Assembly: GCF_000956535.1 (NCBI RefSeq)
Contig: NZ_JYIY01000075.1
Location: forward strand, 86,909 to 150,908
Length of the DNA: 64,000 bases
Direction: 5' to 3'
From: Microbacterium ginsengisoli
GTDB lineage: Bacteria; Actinomycetota; Actinomycetes; Actinomycetales; Microbacteriaceae
The notes beneath the pieces were generated by a model that had not been told where the DNA came from, did not search any database, and saw nothing but the letters and a program-made list of their open reading frames with translations. The position numbers and the translations under genes were made by a program. Shown here piece after piece: positions 10,171-19,030 of this stretch (its first letter is position 1; each line of letters opens with the position of its first letter).

Positions 10171-10207
10171 GGGCGGCGCGTTCGTCACCATGACGGGCGC
10201 GCCGCCC
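10171..10207 (+). terminator. hairpin between binding-protein and permease genes
   Basis: A 10-bp GC stem (10171-10180 with 10198-10207) encloses a second 5-bp stem (10183-10187 with 10191-10195) and is followed by TTCTTC. Such hairpins commonly raise binding-protein mRNA above permease mRNA through partial termination or protection from decay. Confidence 0.65.
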
Positions 10208-10229
10208 TTCTTCAGAGAGCAGCCACAAC

Positions 10230-11291
10230 ATGTCTTTCCTCACGAACACGAGCAACATCGCGGTCGATGAACGCGTGAGCCGCACCCCCTGGTACCTCAA
10301 GACGCTCCGCCGCCCCGAGCTCGGCGCACTGATCGGCGCGGTCGCGATCTTCCTCCTCTTCACCTTCGTCGACACGACCGGCAAGTTCGCGACCCTCGAG
10401 GGCGCGGCCGGCTGGACCGACTTCGCGGCCCCCGTCGGCATCGTCGCGGTCTTCGTCGCACTCCTCATGATCGGCGGCGAGTTCGACCTCTCCTCGGGCG
10501 TCATGGTCGGAACGTCGGGCCTGTTCGCGGGTCTGCTGATCACTCAGCTCGGCTGGAACGTCTGGGCCGCCATCGCGGCCACCGTCGTCATGGCCGCCGT
10601 GATCGGCTTCATCAACGGCATCCTGGTGATCCGCACCGCGCTCCCGTCCTTCATCGTCACCCTCGGCACCTTCTTCGTGCTCAAGGGCGCGAACCTCGCC
10701 ATCACGAAGGGTCTCACCGGCACGGTCCGCGTCTCGGGCGTCGACCAGGGGGATGGGTTCGACTCCGCCAGGTCGCTGTTCTCCTCGACCTTCGACGTCG
10801 CCGGCACCCAGTTCCAGATCTCCCTGGTGTGGTGGCTCGTGATCACGATCTTCGCGACGCTTCTGCTCACCCGCACGGTCTTCGGCAACTGGATCTTCGC
10901 CTCGGGCGGCGACGCGAACGCCGCGCGCAACGCCGGCGTCCCGGTGAACCGCACCAAGATCACCCTGTTCGTGATGACCTCGGTGTCCGCATCGCTCGTC
11001 GGCATCATGTTCCTGCTGCGTCTTCGCGGCATGCAGGCCGGCCAGGGTGTCGGCCAGGAGTTCTACTACATCATCGCCGCGGCGGTGGGCGGCACGCTCC
11101 TCACCGGTGGCGCCGGCTCCGCGATCGGAGCCTCGATCGGTGCGCTGATCATGGGCTTCGCGGCCATCGGCATCCCCTACGCGCTCTGGGACCAGGACTG
11201 GGTGTCGACGTTCCTCGGCGTCATCCTCTTCTCCGCCGTGCTGATCAACATCACCATCTCGCGTCGCGCCCAGGGAGGTCGCAAGAAATGA
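10230..11291 (+). CDS. sugar ABC transporter permease (RbsC type)
   Basis: A 353-residue membrane protein of the BPD_transp_2 family with about nine to ten hydrophobic segments. The signature GGEFDLSSGVMVGTSG near residue 90 and GGDANAARNAGVPV near residue 230 (the ATPase-contact loop) identify a ribose/inositol-type permease. GGTLLTGGAGSAIGA lies near the C-terminus. The ATG at 10230 follows the intergenic hairpin. Its stop overlaps the ATPase start by four bases (ATGA). It probably works as a homodimer with the lipoprotein and the ATPase of this operon. Confidence 0.9.
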   Translation: MSFLTNTSNIAVDERVSRTPWYLKTLRRPELGALIGAVAIFLLFTFVDTTGKFATLEGAAGWTDFAAPVGIVAVFVALLMIGGEFDLSSGVMVGTSGLFAGLLITQLGWNVWAAIAATVVMAAVIGFINGILVIRTALPSFIVTLGTFFVLKGANLAITKGLTGTVRVSGVDQGDGFDSARSLFSSTFDVAGTQFQISLVWWLVITIFATLLLTRTVFGNWIFASGGDANAARNAGVPVNRTKITLFVMTSVSASLVGIMFLLRLRGMQAGQGVGQEFYYIIAAAVGGTLLTGGAGSAIGASIGALIMGFAAIGIPYALWDQDWVSTFLGVILFSAVLINITISRRAQGGRKK

Positions 11292-12178
11292 GCACCGTCA
11301 ACGAGCCTCAGGACGAGACGAACGCGGTCGCCGACCAGGAGATCGTCGCGGCCGTCGAAGAAGCCGCGGCCGAGAACGCGCACGAGCTTCCCACCGGAGT
11401 TCAGGCCGCCCTCGAGTTGAAGAAGGTCGGCAAGACCTTCGGCAGCGTGATCGCTCTGCGCGACATCAGCCTCCGTGTCGACCCGGGCACCGTCACGTGC
11501 GTCCTCGGCGACAACGGCGCCGGCAAGTCCACGCTCATCAAGATCCTCTCGGGCGTCCACAAGCCGAGCTCGGGCTCCGTCACGCTCGACGGCGAGCCGG
11601 TCGAGTTCTCGTCGCCGCGCGATGCGCTCGGGCGCGGAATCGCGACGGTGTTCCAGGACCTCGCCACGGTTCCCCTGATGTCGATCTGGCGCAACTTCTT
11701 CCTCGGCAACGAGCCCGTCAGCGGCCCGAAGGCTCTCGGACTCCTCTCGGTGAAGAACGCCAAGGACGTCACGAAGTCCGCCCTCAAGCAGATGGGCATC
11801 GACCTGCGCGACACCGACCAGCCGATCGGCACGCTCTCGGGCGGTGAGCGCCAGGCCGTCGCGATCGCCCGGGCCGTGCACTTCGGTGCCAAGGTGCTCA
11901 TCCTCGACGAGCCGACGAGCGCTCTCGGTGTGCGTCAGTCGGGCATCGTGCTGAAGTACATCCTCGCGGCACGCGACCGCGGCGTCGCCGTCGTGTTCAT
12001 CACGCACAACCCGCACCACGCCTTCATGGTCGGCGACCGGTTCTACCTGCTCAACCGCGGCCGGCTGCTCGCGGAGTTCGAGCGGGGCAAGGTGCAGCTC
12101 GAGGAGCTCATCCAGGCGATGGCCGGCGGTGCCGAGCTCGAGTCCCTCGCCCACGAGATCTCGTCGATCCGCGCCTGA
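11288..12178 (+). CDS. sugar ABC transporter ATP-binding protein
   Basis: A single-domain ABC ATPase of 296 residues that powers the importer. Walker A is GDNGAGKST. The Q-loop is in VFQDLATVP, the ABC signature is LSGGERQ, Walker B is VLILDEPTSALG, and the switch His is in FITHNPHHA. Unlike RbsA-type ATPases it carries one nucleotide-binding domain rather than two, so it should function as a homodimer. About 40 acidic residues precede the domain. The ATG overlaps the permease stop. A terminator follows at 12201-12235. Confidence 0.9.
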   Translation: MSTVNEPQDETNAVADQEIVAAVEEAAAENAHELPTGVQAALELKKVGKTFGSVIALRDISLRVDPGTVTCVLGDNGAGKSTLIKILSGVHKPSSGSVTLDGEPVEFSSPRDALGRGIATVFQDLATVPLMSIWRNFFLGNEPVSGPKALGLLSVKNAKDVTKSALKQMGIDLRDTDQPIGTLSGGERQAVAIARAVHFGAKVLILDEPTSALGVRQSGIVLKYILAARDRGVAVVFITHNPHHAFMVGDRFYLLNRGRLLAEFERGKVQLEELIQAMAGGAELESLAHEISSIRA

Positions 12179-12200
12179 TCGCGCTGCCGTTCCCAGAAGC

Positions 12201-12235
12201 ACGAACCCCCTCCCCGAATCGGGGAGGGGGTTCGT
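12201..12235. terminator. bidirectional intrinsic terminator
   Basis: A perfect 15-bp stem (12201-12215 and 12221-12235) with a 5-base loop separates the convergent transporter ATPase and dehydrogenase genes. Confidence 0.85.
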
Positions 12236-12247
12236 TGTTCCCGGAGG

Positions 12248-13411
12248 TCAGGCGACCGGGACGGGGCCTCGCGTGCGTGCCGACTCGAACGCCGCACCGA
12301 CGACGTTCATCATCGCTGTGGCGGTGGCGAAGTCCGTGTCGATCGGCGTGCCGTTCGTGATGGCCCGGAGGAATTCCTGGATCTCCGCGACGAACGCCTC
12401 GGCGTAGCCGGTGCCCACGCCGGCGCCCGGCATGGCGGCGACATCCGAGAAGTACGGGTGTGCAGGCCCGGTGAAGATGCGGCGCGGACCGTTGTAGGCG
12501 GCCGGCGACGTCGCGTTCTCGAAGAGGTGGAACTCGCCCGCCGAGATCGAGTCGAACACGGCGCTGCCCGCGGAGCCGAACACCTCGACGCCGAGCGAAT
12601 TCGGAACCCCCGCGGCGATGCGGCTGAGCGCGATCTGCCCGATGGCGCCCGAGTCGAGCGTCACCCCGAGCAGAGCGACGTCGTCATTGGTGACCGCTCC
12701 CTTCTCGGACGATCCGGAAGCCCCGTGGCCGATCGCGCCCGCGGTCGCCAGGGGGCGCTCGGTGATCACGGTGCGCAGCGACGCGCTCGAGACCTCCGCG
12801 ATGCGTCCGGCGACGAACTGCACGGCGTCGATCGCGTGGGCGCCGATGTCGAGCAGCGCGCCGCCGCCCGACTGCTCCTGCGAGAAGCGCCACGAGAGCG
12901 CGCCGGCCGGGTCGGCCGCGTAGTCGGCGTTGTACCAGCCGCGCACGGTGTGGATGTCTCCGACGAGCCCGTCGGCGACCGCACGGGCGAGTGCGGCGAG
13001 GCCGGGCAGTCGGCGGAACGAGAAGCCGACACCGGTCACGGCGGGCGAGGCCTCGGCCAGCGCCTGCAGGTGCGACGACTCCGCCGGGGTGCGACCGATG
13101 GGCTTCTCGGCGAAGACGTGCTTGCCGGAGGCGAGCACCTTGGGCAGCACCTCGGCGTGCAGGAAGTTCGGAAGCGCGATGCTAATGGCGTCGACGTCGC
13201 TCGCGATGAACGCGTCGACGTCGGCGGTGGCGCTCGCGAACCCGTAGCGGTCCGCGACCGACTGGGCGAGGGCGAGGTTGGGGTCGGCGATGGCGACGAG
13301 CTCGACTGAGAGCGGCGAGCTGGTCGCCATCATCGCGTTGCGGTAGCCGAAGGCGTGCGCCTGGCCGGCCATTCCGGCGCCGATGACGCCGACACGAATG
13401 GGGGTGGACAT
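12248..13411 (-). CDS. Gfo/Idh/MocA-family dehydrogenase
   Basis: NAD(P)-dependent dehydrogenase of 387 residues with Rossmann motif GVIGAGMAGQAHA, signature FAEKPIG (catalytic Lys) and active-site helix GGGALLDIGAHAIDAVQF, the GxHxxD arrangement common in sugar dehydrogenases. The ATG at 13411 is preceded by AAGGAG at a spacing of about eight bases. It is the second gene of a minus-strand operon with the IolE-like gene 37 bases upstream. This pair plus the adjacent importer suggest oxidation of an inositol stereoisomer; the substrate is not determined. Confidence 0.86.
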   Translation of the reverse strand: MSTPIRVGVIGAGMAGQAHAFGYRNAMMATSSPLSVELVAIADPNLALAQSVADRYGFASATADVDAFIASDVDAISIALPNFLHAEVLPKVLASGKHVFAEKPIGRTPAESSHLQALAEASPAVTGVGFSFRRLPGLAALARAVADGLVGDIHTVRGWYNADYAADPAGALSWRFSQEQSGGGALLDIGAHAIDAVQFVAGRIAEVSSASLRTVITERPLATAGAIGHGASGSSEKGAVTNDDVALLGVTLDSGAIGQIALSRIAAGVPNSLGVEVFGSAGSAVFDSISAGEFHLFENATSPAAYNGPRRIFTGPAHPYFSDVAAMPGAGVGTGYAEAFVAEIQEFLRAITNGTPIDTDFATATAMMNVVGAAFESARTRGPVPVA

Positions 13412-13448
13412 GGGTGGTTCTCCTTGGGTGATGGGTGTCGAGGCGGGG

Positions 13449-14378
13449 TCAGCGGAAGCGTGCGGGGCCGCCGCATCCGGTGATGTACTCGCGCGTGCGT
13501 CGCGCGATCTGGAGGGGTGCGGCGAAGTCGCCGACGGGGTACATGTCCTGCTCGATGATCGCGAACACGCCCGGGTGGGCGAGGGCGGCCTCGTGCAGCA
13601 CGGGTCCGTAATCGGGCACGCCGTGGGGCGGCTCGACCATGACGCCGCGGGTGACGGCCTCGACGAACGAGATCTCGTTCTTGAGCACGTGCGCCAGCAA
13701 GTCGGGCTCGACCTGCTTGAGGTGCAGGTAGCCGATGCGGTCGGGGAAGGCCCGGATGAGACGCACGCTGTCGCCCCAGTAGTACGCGAGGTGCCCGGTG
13801 TCCAGGCACAGGTTCGTGTACCGCGGGTCGGTGTTCTCGACCAGGCGCACCACCTCGAGGTACGAGCCGATGGGGCTCTCGGCGTGGGAGTGGAACTGCT
13901 GGCGGAGGCCGAACTCCTCCCAGAGGCGCTTGCCGATCTCGTCGTGTCCGGCTGTGAAGGTGCCCCATTCGTCGGCCGTGAAGGTGCGGGCGCCCACGAC
14001 GTCGTCGTTCGCGTCGCGCTCCCACAGGCCGGGGATGGTGATCACGTGCTCACCGCCGAGTGCGGTGACCAGTCGCGCCACCTCGGTGACGTCGCGCCAC
14101 GCGTTCTCGACCTCCTCCGGCGACCGGTGCAGGTGGGTGAACACGGTTCCCGCCGAGAGGGCGAGGTCGTGGGCCGCGAAGTCGTCGGCGAGGGCGGATG
14201 CCTCGGTGCCGAGGTAGCCGTAGGGGCCGAGCTCGGTCCAGTGGTAGCCGGCCTCCTGTACTTCGCGCAGGTACTGCTCGGGAGGGGGCTGGCGGTCGTC
14301 GACGGCGTTCCAGACGCCCCAGGAGTCGGGGGCGATGCCGACGCGTGGAGCGGCGACGTCGTTGTCAGGGGTGCTCAC
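13449..14378 (-). CDS. IolE/IolI-like TIM-barrel protein
   Basis: A 309-residue xylose-isomerase-like barrel opening with VGIAPDSWGVWN, the N-terminal pattern of inosose dehydratases. Further on are FHSHAESPIGSY, LCLDTGHLAYYWGD, IGYLHLKQV and the late FAIIEQDMYP glutamate, which fit the metal site. The start is taken as GTG at 14378. AAAGGAG (14390-14384) is five bases upstream of it, while the longer GTG at 14384 would abut that ribosome site. It is paired with the dehydrogenase at 12248-13411. It is probably a second inosose dehydratase or isomerase for another inositol isomer. Confidence 0.82.
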   Translation of the reverse strand: MSTPDNDVAAPRVGIAPDSWGVWNAVDDRQPPPEQYLREVQEAGYHWTELGPYGYLGTEASALADDFAAHDLALSAGTVFTHLHRSPEEVENAWRDVTEVARLVTALGGEHVITIPGLWERDANDDVVGARTFTADEWGTFTAGHDEIGKRLWEEFGLRQQFHSHAESPIGSYLEVVRLVENTDPRYTNLCLDTGHLAYYWGDSVRLIRAFPDRIGYLHLKQVEPDLLAHVLKNEISFVEAVTRGVMVEPPHGVPDYGPVLHEAALAHPGVFAIIEQDMYPVGDFAAPLQIARRTREYITGCGGPARFR

Positions 14379-14399
14379 CGGCACTCCTTTCGGGTTGTT

Positions 14400-14405
14400 A
14401 TTGTA
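14400..14405 (-). promoter_or_regulatory. -10 element of the minus-strand iolE-like operon
   Basis: TACAAT on the minus strand (5/6 match to TATAAT), 21 bases upstream of the GTG at 14378. The palindrome at 14421-14434 covers its -35 region, so repressor binding there should block it. Confidence 0.45.
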
Positions 14406-14420
14406 CGGACAAAGGGTAAT

Positions 14421-14434
14421 CTAGAGCGCTCTAG
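14421..14434. promoter_or_regulatory. LacI-family operator
   Basis: CTAGAGCGCTCTAG is a perfect 14-base palindrome with the central CG typical of LacI/GalR operators. It lies midway between the divergent dehydrogenase genes. The LacI-family regulator encoded at 15630-16619, in the plus-strand operon here, is the natural candidate to bind it and repress both operons. Confidence 0.75.
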
Positions 14435-14485
14435 GTCTGTGTGCAAGAGCGACGGCGGGCGATGCTCGTCGTGAGAGGAGTGGAC

Positions 14486-15607
14486 ATGACCGCACGCACG
14501 CGTCTCGGCGTCGGAGTGATCGGTACGGGCTGGATGGCCCGCGCCCATGTCAGCGCGTTGCGGCGCCTCGATGTGCTGACGGGACGCGCCCACGGCGTCG
14601 ACCTCGTCGTCGTGGCGGGGAGGGATGCGGCACGCACCTCGGCTGCGGCCGCCACCTGGGGCTTCCGCGAGTCGACCGATGACTGGGAGCGGGTCGTCGC
14701 CCATCCGGACGTCGACGTCGTCGTGAACCTCGCCTCGAACGCCGTGCACGCGCCCGCCAGCATCGCCGCGCTGGCCGCGGGCCGGCACGTCGTGTGCGAG
14801 AAGCCGCTCGCGACCCGCGCCGAAGACGTCGCCGCGATGGTGGATGCCGCGGCCGCCGTGCCGACCCTCGCAGTGGCCTCGTACAACTATCGCTTCGTGC
14901 CGGCGCTGCAGTTCGCCCGCCGGCTGCTCCGGTCCGGCGAGCTGGGAGCGCTGCGATCGGTCTCGCTCGGCTACGAGCAGGACTGGGCGTCACGCCCGGT
15001 CGACCGAACCGGGTGGCGCTTCGACGACCCCATCGACGGAAGCGTGGTCTTCGACCTGTCGCATGTGCTCGATCTGCTGCGCTGGCTCGTCGGTGAGCCG
15101 CGGAGCGCGGTCGCGAACGTGCAGACGCTCAGCGGCGGCGGTGTCGTCCCGGCGCGCGTGGGGACCGACCCGGAGGACTCCTACGCGGCGCTGTTCACGA
15201 TGGAGGGCGGCGTCACCGCCGACGTGCGGGTGTCCCGCATCGCCACCGGCCGAAAGGGCGAGCAATTCGTCCACCTCACGGGGTCCCTCGGCGCGCTCCG
15301 GTGGAGCATGGAGGATCTCAACAGCCTGGAGCTCTTCCTCGACTCGGGCGACGATCAGCGCGACGGGTTCCGCCGTGTGCTGGTGACCGAGCCGGGGCAT
15401 CCGCTCATGGCGAACTGGTACGCGCCGGGCCACGTGCTCGGCTGGGACGACACGGTGCTGCACGAATGGGTCTCGATCTCGGGCGCCATCGCGGGCGGCG
15501 GCGACCACAGCGGAGACCTCGCGACGTTCGCCGACGGCGCGCAGGCGTTCGCGATCGCCGAGGCGGTGCGCCGGTCGTCGCGCACTCTACGGTGGGAGTC
15601 AGTGTGA
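14486..15607 (+). CDS. Gfo/Idh/MocA-family dehydrogenase
   Basis: A 373-residue dehydrogenase with GVGVIGTGWMARAHV, the signature VVCEKPLATRA and a C-terminal Gfo/Idh domain (GSVVFDLSHVLDLLRWL). ATG 14486 is preferred over upstream GTG codons because GAGAGGAG ends five bases before it. It lies directly downstream of the LacI-type operator and 22 bases before the lacI-type gene, so it is likely controlled by that repressor. The visible features support sugar or cyclitol oxidation without naming a substrate. Confidence 0.85.
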   Translation: MTARTRLGVGVIGTGWMARAHVSALRRLDVLTGRAHGVDLVVVAGRDAARTSAAAATWGFRESTDDWERVVAHPDVDVVVNLASNAVHAPASIAALAAGRHVVCEKPLATRAEDVAAMVDAAAAVPTLAVASYNYRFVPALQFARRLLRSGELGALRSVSLGYEQDWASRPVDRTGWRFDDPIDGSVVFDLSHVLDLLRWLVGEPRSAVANVQTLSGGGVVPARVGTDPEDSYAALFTMEGGVTADVRVSRIATGRKGEQFVHLTGSLGALRWSMEDLNSLELFLDSGDDQRDGFRRVLVTEPGHPLMANWYAPGHVLGWDDTVLHEWVSISGAIAGGGDHSGDLATFADGAQAFAIAEAVRRSSRTLRWESV

Positions 15608-15629
15608 CGAGCACGGGAAGGTGCGTGAC

Positions 15630-16619
15630 GTGAAGCGGGTCACGATGGAGGACGTCGCGCGCGAGGCGGGGGTCTCCCGCGCGCTCGTCTCGATCGCCTA
15701 CCGCGACGCCGCCGGCGTCAGCGCCGCGACCCGCGCCCGCATCCTCGCGATCGGCGAGCGGCTCGGCTATGCACCCGACCAGGTCGCGGCCCGGCTCGCC
15801 GGCGTGGGCGGGCGCACGGTCGGCGTGTTCATCCAGGACCTCCACAACGACGTGTTCGCCGACGTGTTCGACGGAGTGCGCGCCGTCGTGGAGCCGGCCC
15901 GGAAGAGCCTGGTCATGGCCGTCGGCACACTCGACGGCCGCGGCGATGCGGCGGCCCTCGACACGCTGCGGCGCAGCCGCGTCGACGTGATCGTCGGGGT
16001 GGGCCTCCAGCTGCCGGATGTCGCGGTGCAGGCCGTCTCGCGCCATGTGCCGGTCGTCGCGGTGGCACGCGACATCCCGTCGGTGGATGCGGTGATCACC
16101 GACAACGAGGCGGGCGCGCGTGCCGCGGTGGAGCATCTCGCCGGGCTCGGCCACCGGCGCATCGCGTTCCTCGCGAACCCGCCCGGCGACGGCTACGGCG
16201 GGCGAGGAAGCGGCTACGCGGCGGCGATGCGCGCAGCCGGCCTCGCACCCCGGGTGGCGTCGAGCTCGTACCTGCGCGCGCAGGCCGCGATCGACGCGGC
16301 GGCGCTGCTCGACGGGCCGGAGCCGCCCACCGCGATCTTCGCGCACAACGACCAGGCGGCGTTCGGGGTGCTCGATGCCGCCCACGACCGGGGGCTGGTG
16401 CCGGGCGTCGACGTGTCGGTCGTCGGCTACGACAACAGCTCGATGAGCCGGGCTCCCGGCACCGCGCTCACGACGGTCGACCTGCACGGCGCGGAGCTCG
16501 GACGCGCGGCCGCCGAGCTCGCCGCGGAGCGGGTCTCGCGTCCCGATGCGGAACGGCTGACGCGGACCTCGGCCCCGACCCTGATCGTGCGCGGCACGAC
16601 CGGGCCCGCGCCGTCCTGA
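15630..16619 (+). CDS. LacI-family transcriptional repressor
   Basis: A 329-residue regulator. The N-terminal helix-turn-helix starts VTMEDVAREAGVSRALVSIAYRD. It is followed by a hinge (GYAPDQVAARLAG) and a periplasmic-binding-protein-like effector domain ending LTTVDLHGAELGRAAAEL. The GTG at 15630 gives the standard LacI N-terminus and has GGGAAG nine bases upstream; the GTG at 15621 abuts that site. The likely target is the palindrome at 14421-14434, with a sugar or inositol derivative as inducer. Confidence 0.9.
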   Translation: MKRVTMEDVAREAGVSRALVSIAYRDAAGVSAATRARILAIGERLGYAPDQVAARLAGVGGRTVGVFIQDLHNDVFADVFDGVRAVVEPARKSLVMAVGTLDGRGDAAALDTLRRSRVDVIVGVGLQLPDVAVQAVSRHVPVVAVARDIPSVDAVITDNEAGARAAVEHLAGLGHRRIAFLANPPGDGYGGRGSGYAAAMRAAGLAPRVASSSYLRAQAAIDAAALLDGPEPPTAIFAHNDQAAFGVLDAAHDRGLVPGVDVSVVGYDNSSMSRAPGTALTTVDLHGAELGRAAAELAAERVSRPDAERLTRTSAPTLIVRGTTGPAPS

Positions 16620-16638
16620 GCCTGCGCCCGCTCCGCGC

Positions 16639-17427
16639 TCAGCGCTCGAGCAGCCCCGCTGTCAGCGCGACGCGCGCCCGTCGGGGCACGAGGCCGACGA
16701 TCACCGCACCGGTCTTGTTCTGCACGCCCGAGACGATGCTGTACGGCGGCTTCCGGCGGGCGAGGGCGCGGAACGCGGCATCCACCACCTGGGTCGGGGT
16801 CTGCATGGCGCCGACCGCGGCGCGCGCATCGCCGACCACGTCGAAGAACTCGGTCGCGGTGGCTCCGGGGCACACCGCCAGCACCGTCACGCCCTGCGGG
16901 CGCACCTCGTGCGCGAGCGCCTCGGTGAAGCTCAGCACGTAGGCCTTCGACGCTCCGTAGATCGCCATCGACGCCAGCGGCTGGAACGCGGCCGTGCTCG
17001 CGATGTTGATGACCGTGCCGCTGCCGCGGGCCACGAGCGCCGGCAGGAACGCCCGCGTGAGCGATGTGAGCACCGCCACGTTCAGCTGCACGAGCGCGTC
17101 GATGCGCTCCGCATCGGCCTCGGCGAACGCGCCCTTCATGCCGAAGCCGGCGTTGTTCACGACGTGGTCGACGCGGATGCCGCGTCCCTCGAGCTCGTCC
17201 GCGAGGGTCGCGACGGCGCCCGGCTCGGTGAGATCGAGCGGAACGACGTGGGCGCTGACGCCGTGGCGGGAGCGCACCTCGGCCGCGATCTCCTCGAGAC
17301 GGTCGGCCCGGCGAGCGACCAGCACGACGTCGGCGCCGCGACGGGCGAACTGGTCGGCGAACTCGGTGCCGAGCCCTGCGCTCGCGCCGGTGATGAGCGC
17401 GGTGGTGCCGCGGAAGGTGATCGTCAT
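16639..17427 (-). CDS. short-chain dehydrogenase/reductase (DltE-like)
   Basis: A 262-residue classical SDR with the NAD(P) motif TGASAGLGTEF, the structural motif NNAGFG, the catalytic Ser in NIASTAAFQP and the YxxxK motif in YGASKAYVL. The C-terminal ALARRKPPYSIVSG is typical of the DltE-like branch, whose substrates are poorly defined. ATG 17427 is favoured because a minus-strand TAGAGT (17439-17434) lies six bases before it, a leaderless-type arrangement; there is no ribosome site. It is convergent with the lacI-type gene and separate from the kdgK operon. Confidence 0.85.
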   Translation of the reverse strand: MTITFRGTTALITGASAGLGTEFADQFARRGADVVLVARRADRLEEIAAEVRSRHGVSAHVVPLDLTEPGAVATLADELEGRGIRVDHVVNNAGFGMKGAFAEADAERIDALVQLNVAVLTSLTRAFLPALVARGSGTVINIASTAAFQPLASMAIYGASKAYVLSFTEALAHEVRPQGVTVLAVCPGATATEFFDVVGDARAAVGAMQTPTQVVDAAFRALARRKPPYSIVSGVQNKTGAVIVGLVPRRARVALTAGLLER

Positions 17428-17459
17428 GCGCACACTCTAGGCGCGCCGGATGTCCCGGG

Positions 17460-18404
17460 TCAGCGCTGCACGGGATCGAGCGGCCCCTCGTGGGCGAGGT
17501 CGCGGGCGTGGGGATATGACTCCCAGTCGCCCGGTCCCGTGCACGCGGCGGCGCCGACCCGCGCTGCGAGGGCGAGCCGCTCTGCGACCGGGGCGCCGGC
17601 GAGGGTCGCTGCGAGATAGGCGCCCACGAACCCGTCACCGGCGCCGACCGTGTCGACGACCGCCACGGGGACCGCGGGAACCCACAGCTCCGCGCCGTCG
17701 ACCACGGCGACGGCCCCCTCGGCGCCGAGCTTCACGATCGTGGCCGCGGGGCCGAGCTCGCCGAGGCGCCGCGCCACCTGCGCGGGTGTGCCGCCGCCGA
17801 CCAGGAGCCGTGCCTCGTCGAGCCCGGCGAAGACGATCCCCGCCCGCGCCGTCACGGCGCGGTAGAGCGTCGACGGGTCACGGTCCCGCCAGAGCCGGGA
17901 ACGATGGTTCACGTCGAACGACACGATCGCGTGTGCGGCATCCGCTCGGTCGAGGGCGTCCCACATCGCCGCCTCCGCCGACGCCGACAGTGCCGGGGTG
18001 ATGCCGGTCACGTGCACGATCCGCGCCGTCGTGAACACGTCGGCCGGAAGATCGTCGGGAGCGAGGCGACTGCCCGCGCTCATGTGTCGGCCGTAGGTCA
18101 CCTCGGTCGTCGTCGCCGACGGATGTGACTTCAGCATCATCCCGGTGCCGGCACCGTCATCGACGTGGGCGTGCACGTCGACCCCCTCGGCCCGCAGCTC
18201 CCGCGTGATGCGCCGTCCCGCGCCGTCGTCGCCGACCCGTCCGATCCATGCGACCGATGCGCCCAGTCGCCGCGCAGCGATCGCGACGTTCGATTCCGCA
18301 CCCCCCACCGAGAGCCGCATCCCGGTGACGTGCTCGAGGGAGCCGACCTCCGTCGCGCGCACGAGCGCCATGGTCTCGCCCAGCGTGACGAGGTCGGCGC
18401 TCAT
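17460..18404 (-). CDS. kdgK: 2-keto-3-deoxygluconate kinase (PfkB family)
   Basis: A ribokinase-family kinase of 314 residues that would phosphorylate 2-keto-3-deoxygluconate to KDPG. It shows the N-terminal LGETMALVR and GGAESNVAIAARRLG substrate-binding motifs, DVNHRSRLW in the centre and the catalytic signature DTVGAGDGFVGAYLA with the Asp base. The ATG overlaps the stop of the aldolase gene by four bases. Position in a kduD-eda-kdgK operon supports the substrate call; other aldonate-derived ketoacids remain possible. Confidence 0.85.
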   Translation of the reverse strand: MSADLVTLGETMALVRATEVGSLEHVTGMRLSVGGAESNVAIAARRLGASVAWIGRVGDDGAGRRITRELRAEGVDVHAHVDDGAGTGMMLKSHPSATTTEVTYGRHMSAGSRLAPDDLPADVFTTARIVHVTGITPALSASAEAAMWDALDRADAAHAIVSFDVNHRSRLWRDRDPSTLYRAVTARAGIVFAGLDEARLLVGGGTPAQVARRLGELGPAATIVKLGAEGAVAVVDGAELWVPAVPVAVVDTVGAGDGFVGAYLAATLAGAPVAERLALAARVGAAACTGPGDWESYPHARDLAHEGPLDPVQR

Positions 18405-19030
18405 TCGTCGCCCCGCAGGCGCCGGACGGTCTCCGTCGCCGCGGCTGCGCGTCGGGTGACCTCCGCGAGGGCGTCGGCGTCGAGGGGTCCCCGGGGAACG
18501 AGCCAGCTGCCCGAGACGGCGCCGACCGCGGGTCGTGCGAGATAGTCGGCGAGGTTCGCGGCGTCGACGCCGCCGCTCGGCACGAACGACAGCCCGGGGA
18601 AGGGTGCCGAGAAGGCGTCGACGGCGGCGGCGCCGCCGAGGAGGTGTGCGGGGAAGAGCTTCACGACCTCGAGCCCCATGCCGACCGCGCGCATCAGCTC
18701 GGTTCCCGTCGCGACGCCCGCGATCAACGGCACCGCGAGACTGCGCGCGGCGGCGGCGACGCTCTCGCTGAGCCCCGGACTCACGAGGAAGGCCGCGCCC
18801 GCCTGGCAGGCGGCGCGCGCGAAGCGGCCGTCGGTCACGGTGCCGGCTCCCACGGTGATCTCGGGCACCTCCGCGGCGACCGCGCGGATCGCGGCCGCTG
18901 CCTCGGGTGTGCGCAGAGTGATCTCGATCGCCCGTACTCCGCCCGCGGCGAGGGCGCGAGCGAGTTCCACGGCATCCTCCTCCGCCGAGACGGTGACCAC
19001 GGGAAGGATGGTGCCGGGGATGCCCGTCAT
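18401..19030 (-). CDS. eda: KDPG aldolase
   Basis: A class I aldolase of 209 residues splitting 2-keto-3-deoxy-6-phosphogluconate into pyruvate and glyceraldehyde 3-phosphate. The Glu in AIEITLRTPEA, the GAGTV loop and the Schiff-base Lys in VVKLFPAHLLGG match Eda proteins, as does FVPSGGVDAANL. The ATG at 19030 overlaps the KduD stop codon (ATGA). It is coupled to kdgK downstream, giving a complete KDG-to-pyruvate branch. Confidence 0.9.
   Translation of the reverse strand: MTGIPGTILPVVTVSAEEDAVELARALAAGGVRAIEITLRTPEAAAAIRAVAAEVPEITVGAGTVTDGRFARAACQAGAAFLVSPGLSESVAAAARSLAVPLIAGVATGTELMRAVGMGLEVVKLFPAHLLGGAAAVDAFSAPFPGLSFVPSGGVDAANLADYLARPAVGAVSGSWLVPRGPLDADALAEVTRRAAAATETVRRLRGDE

Noticed and set aside
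13330..14025. Arg-rich minus-strand frame overlapping the iolE-like gene
   Set aside because: Wrong-frame product of the IolE-like gene, without conserved motifs.
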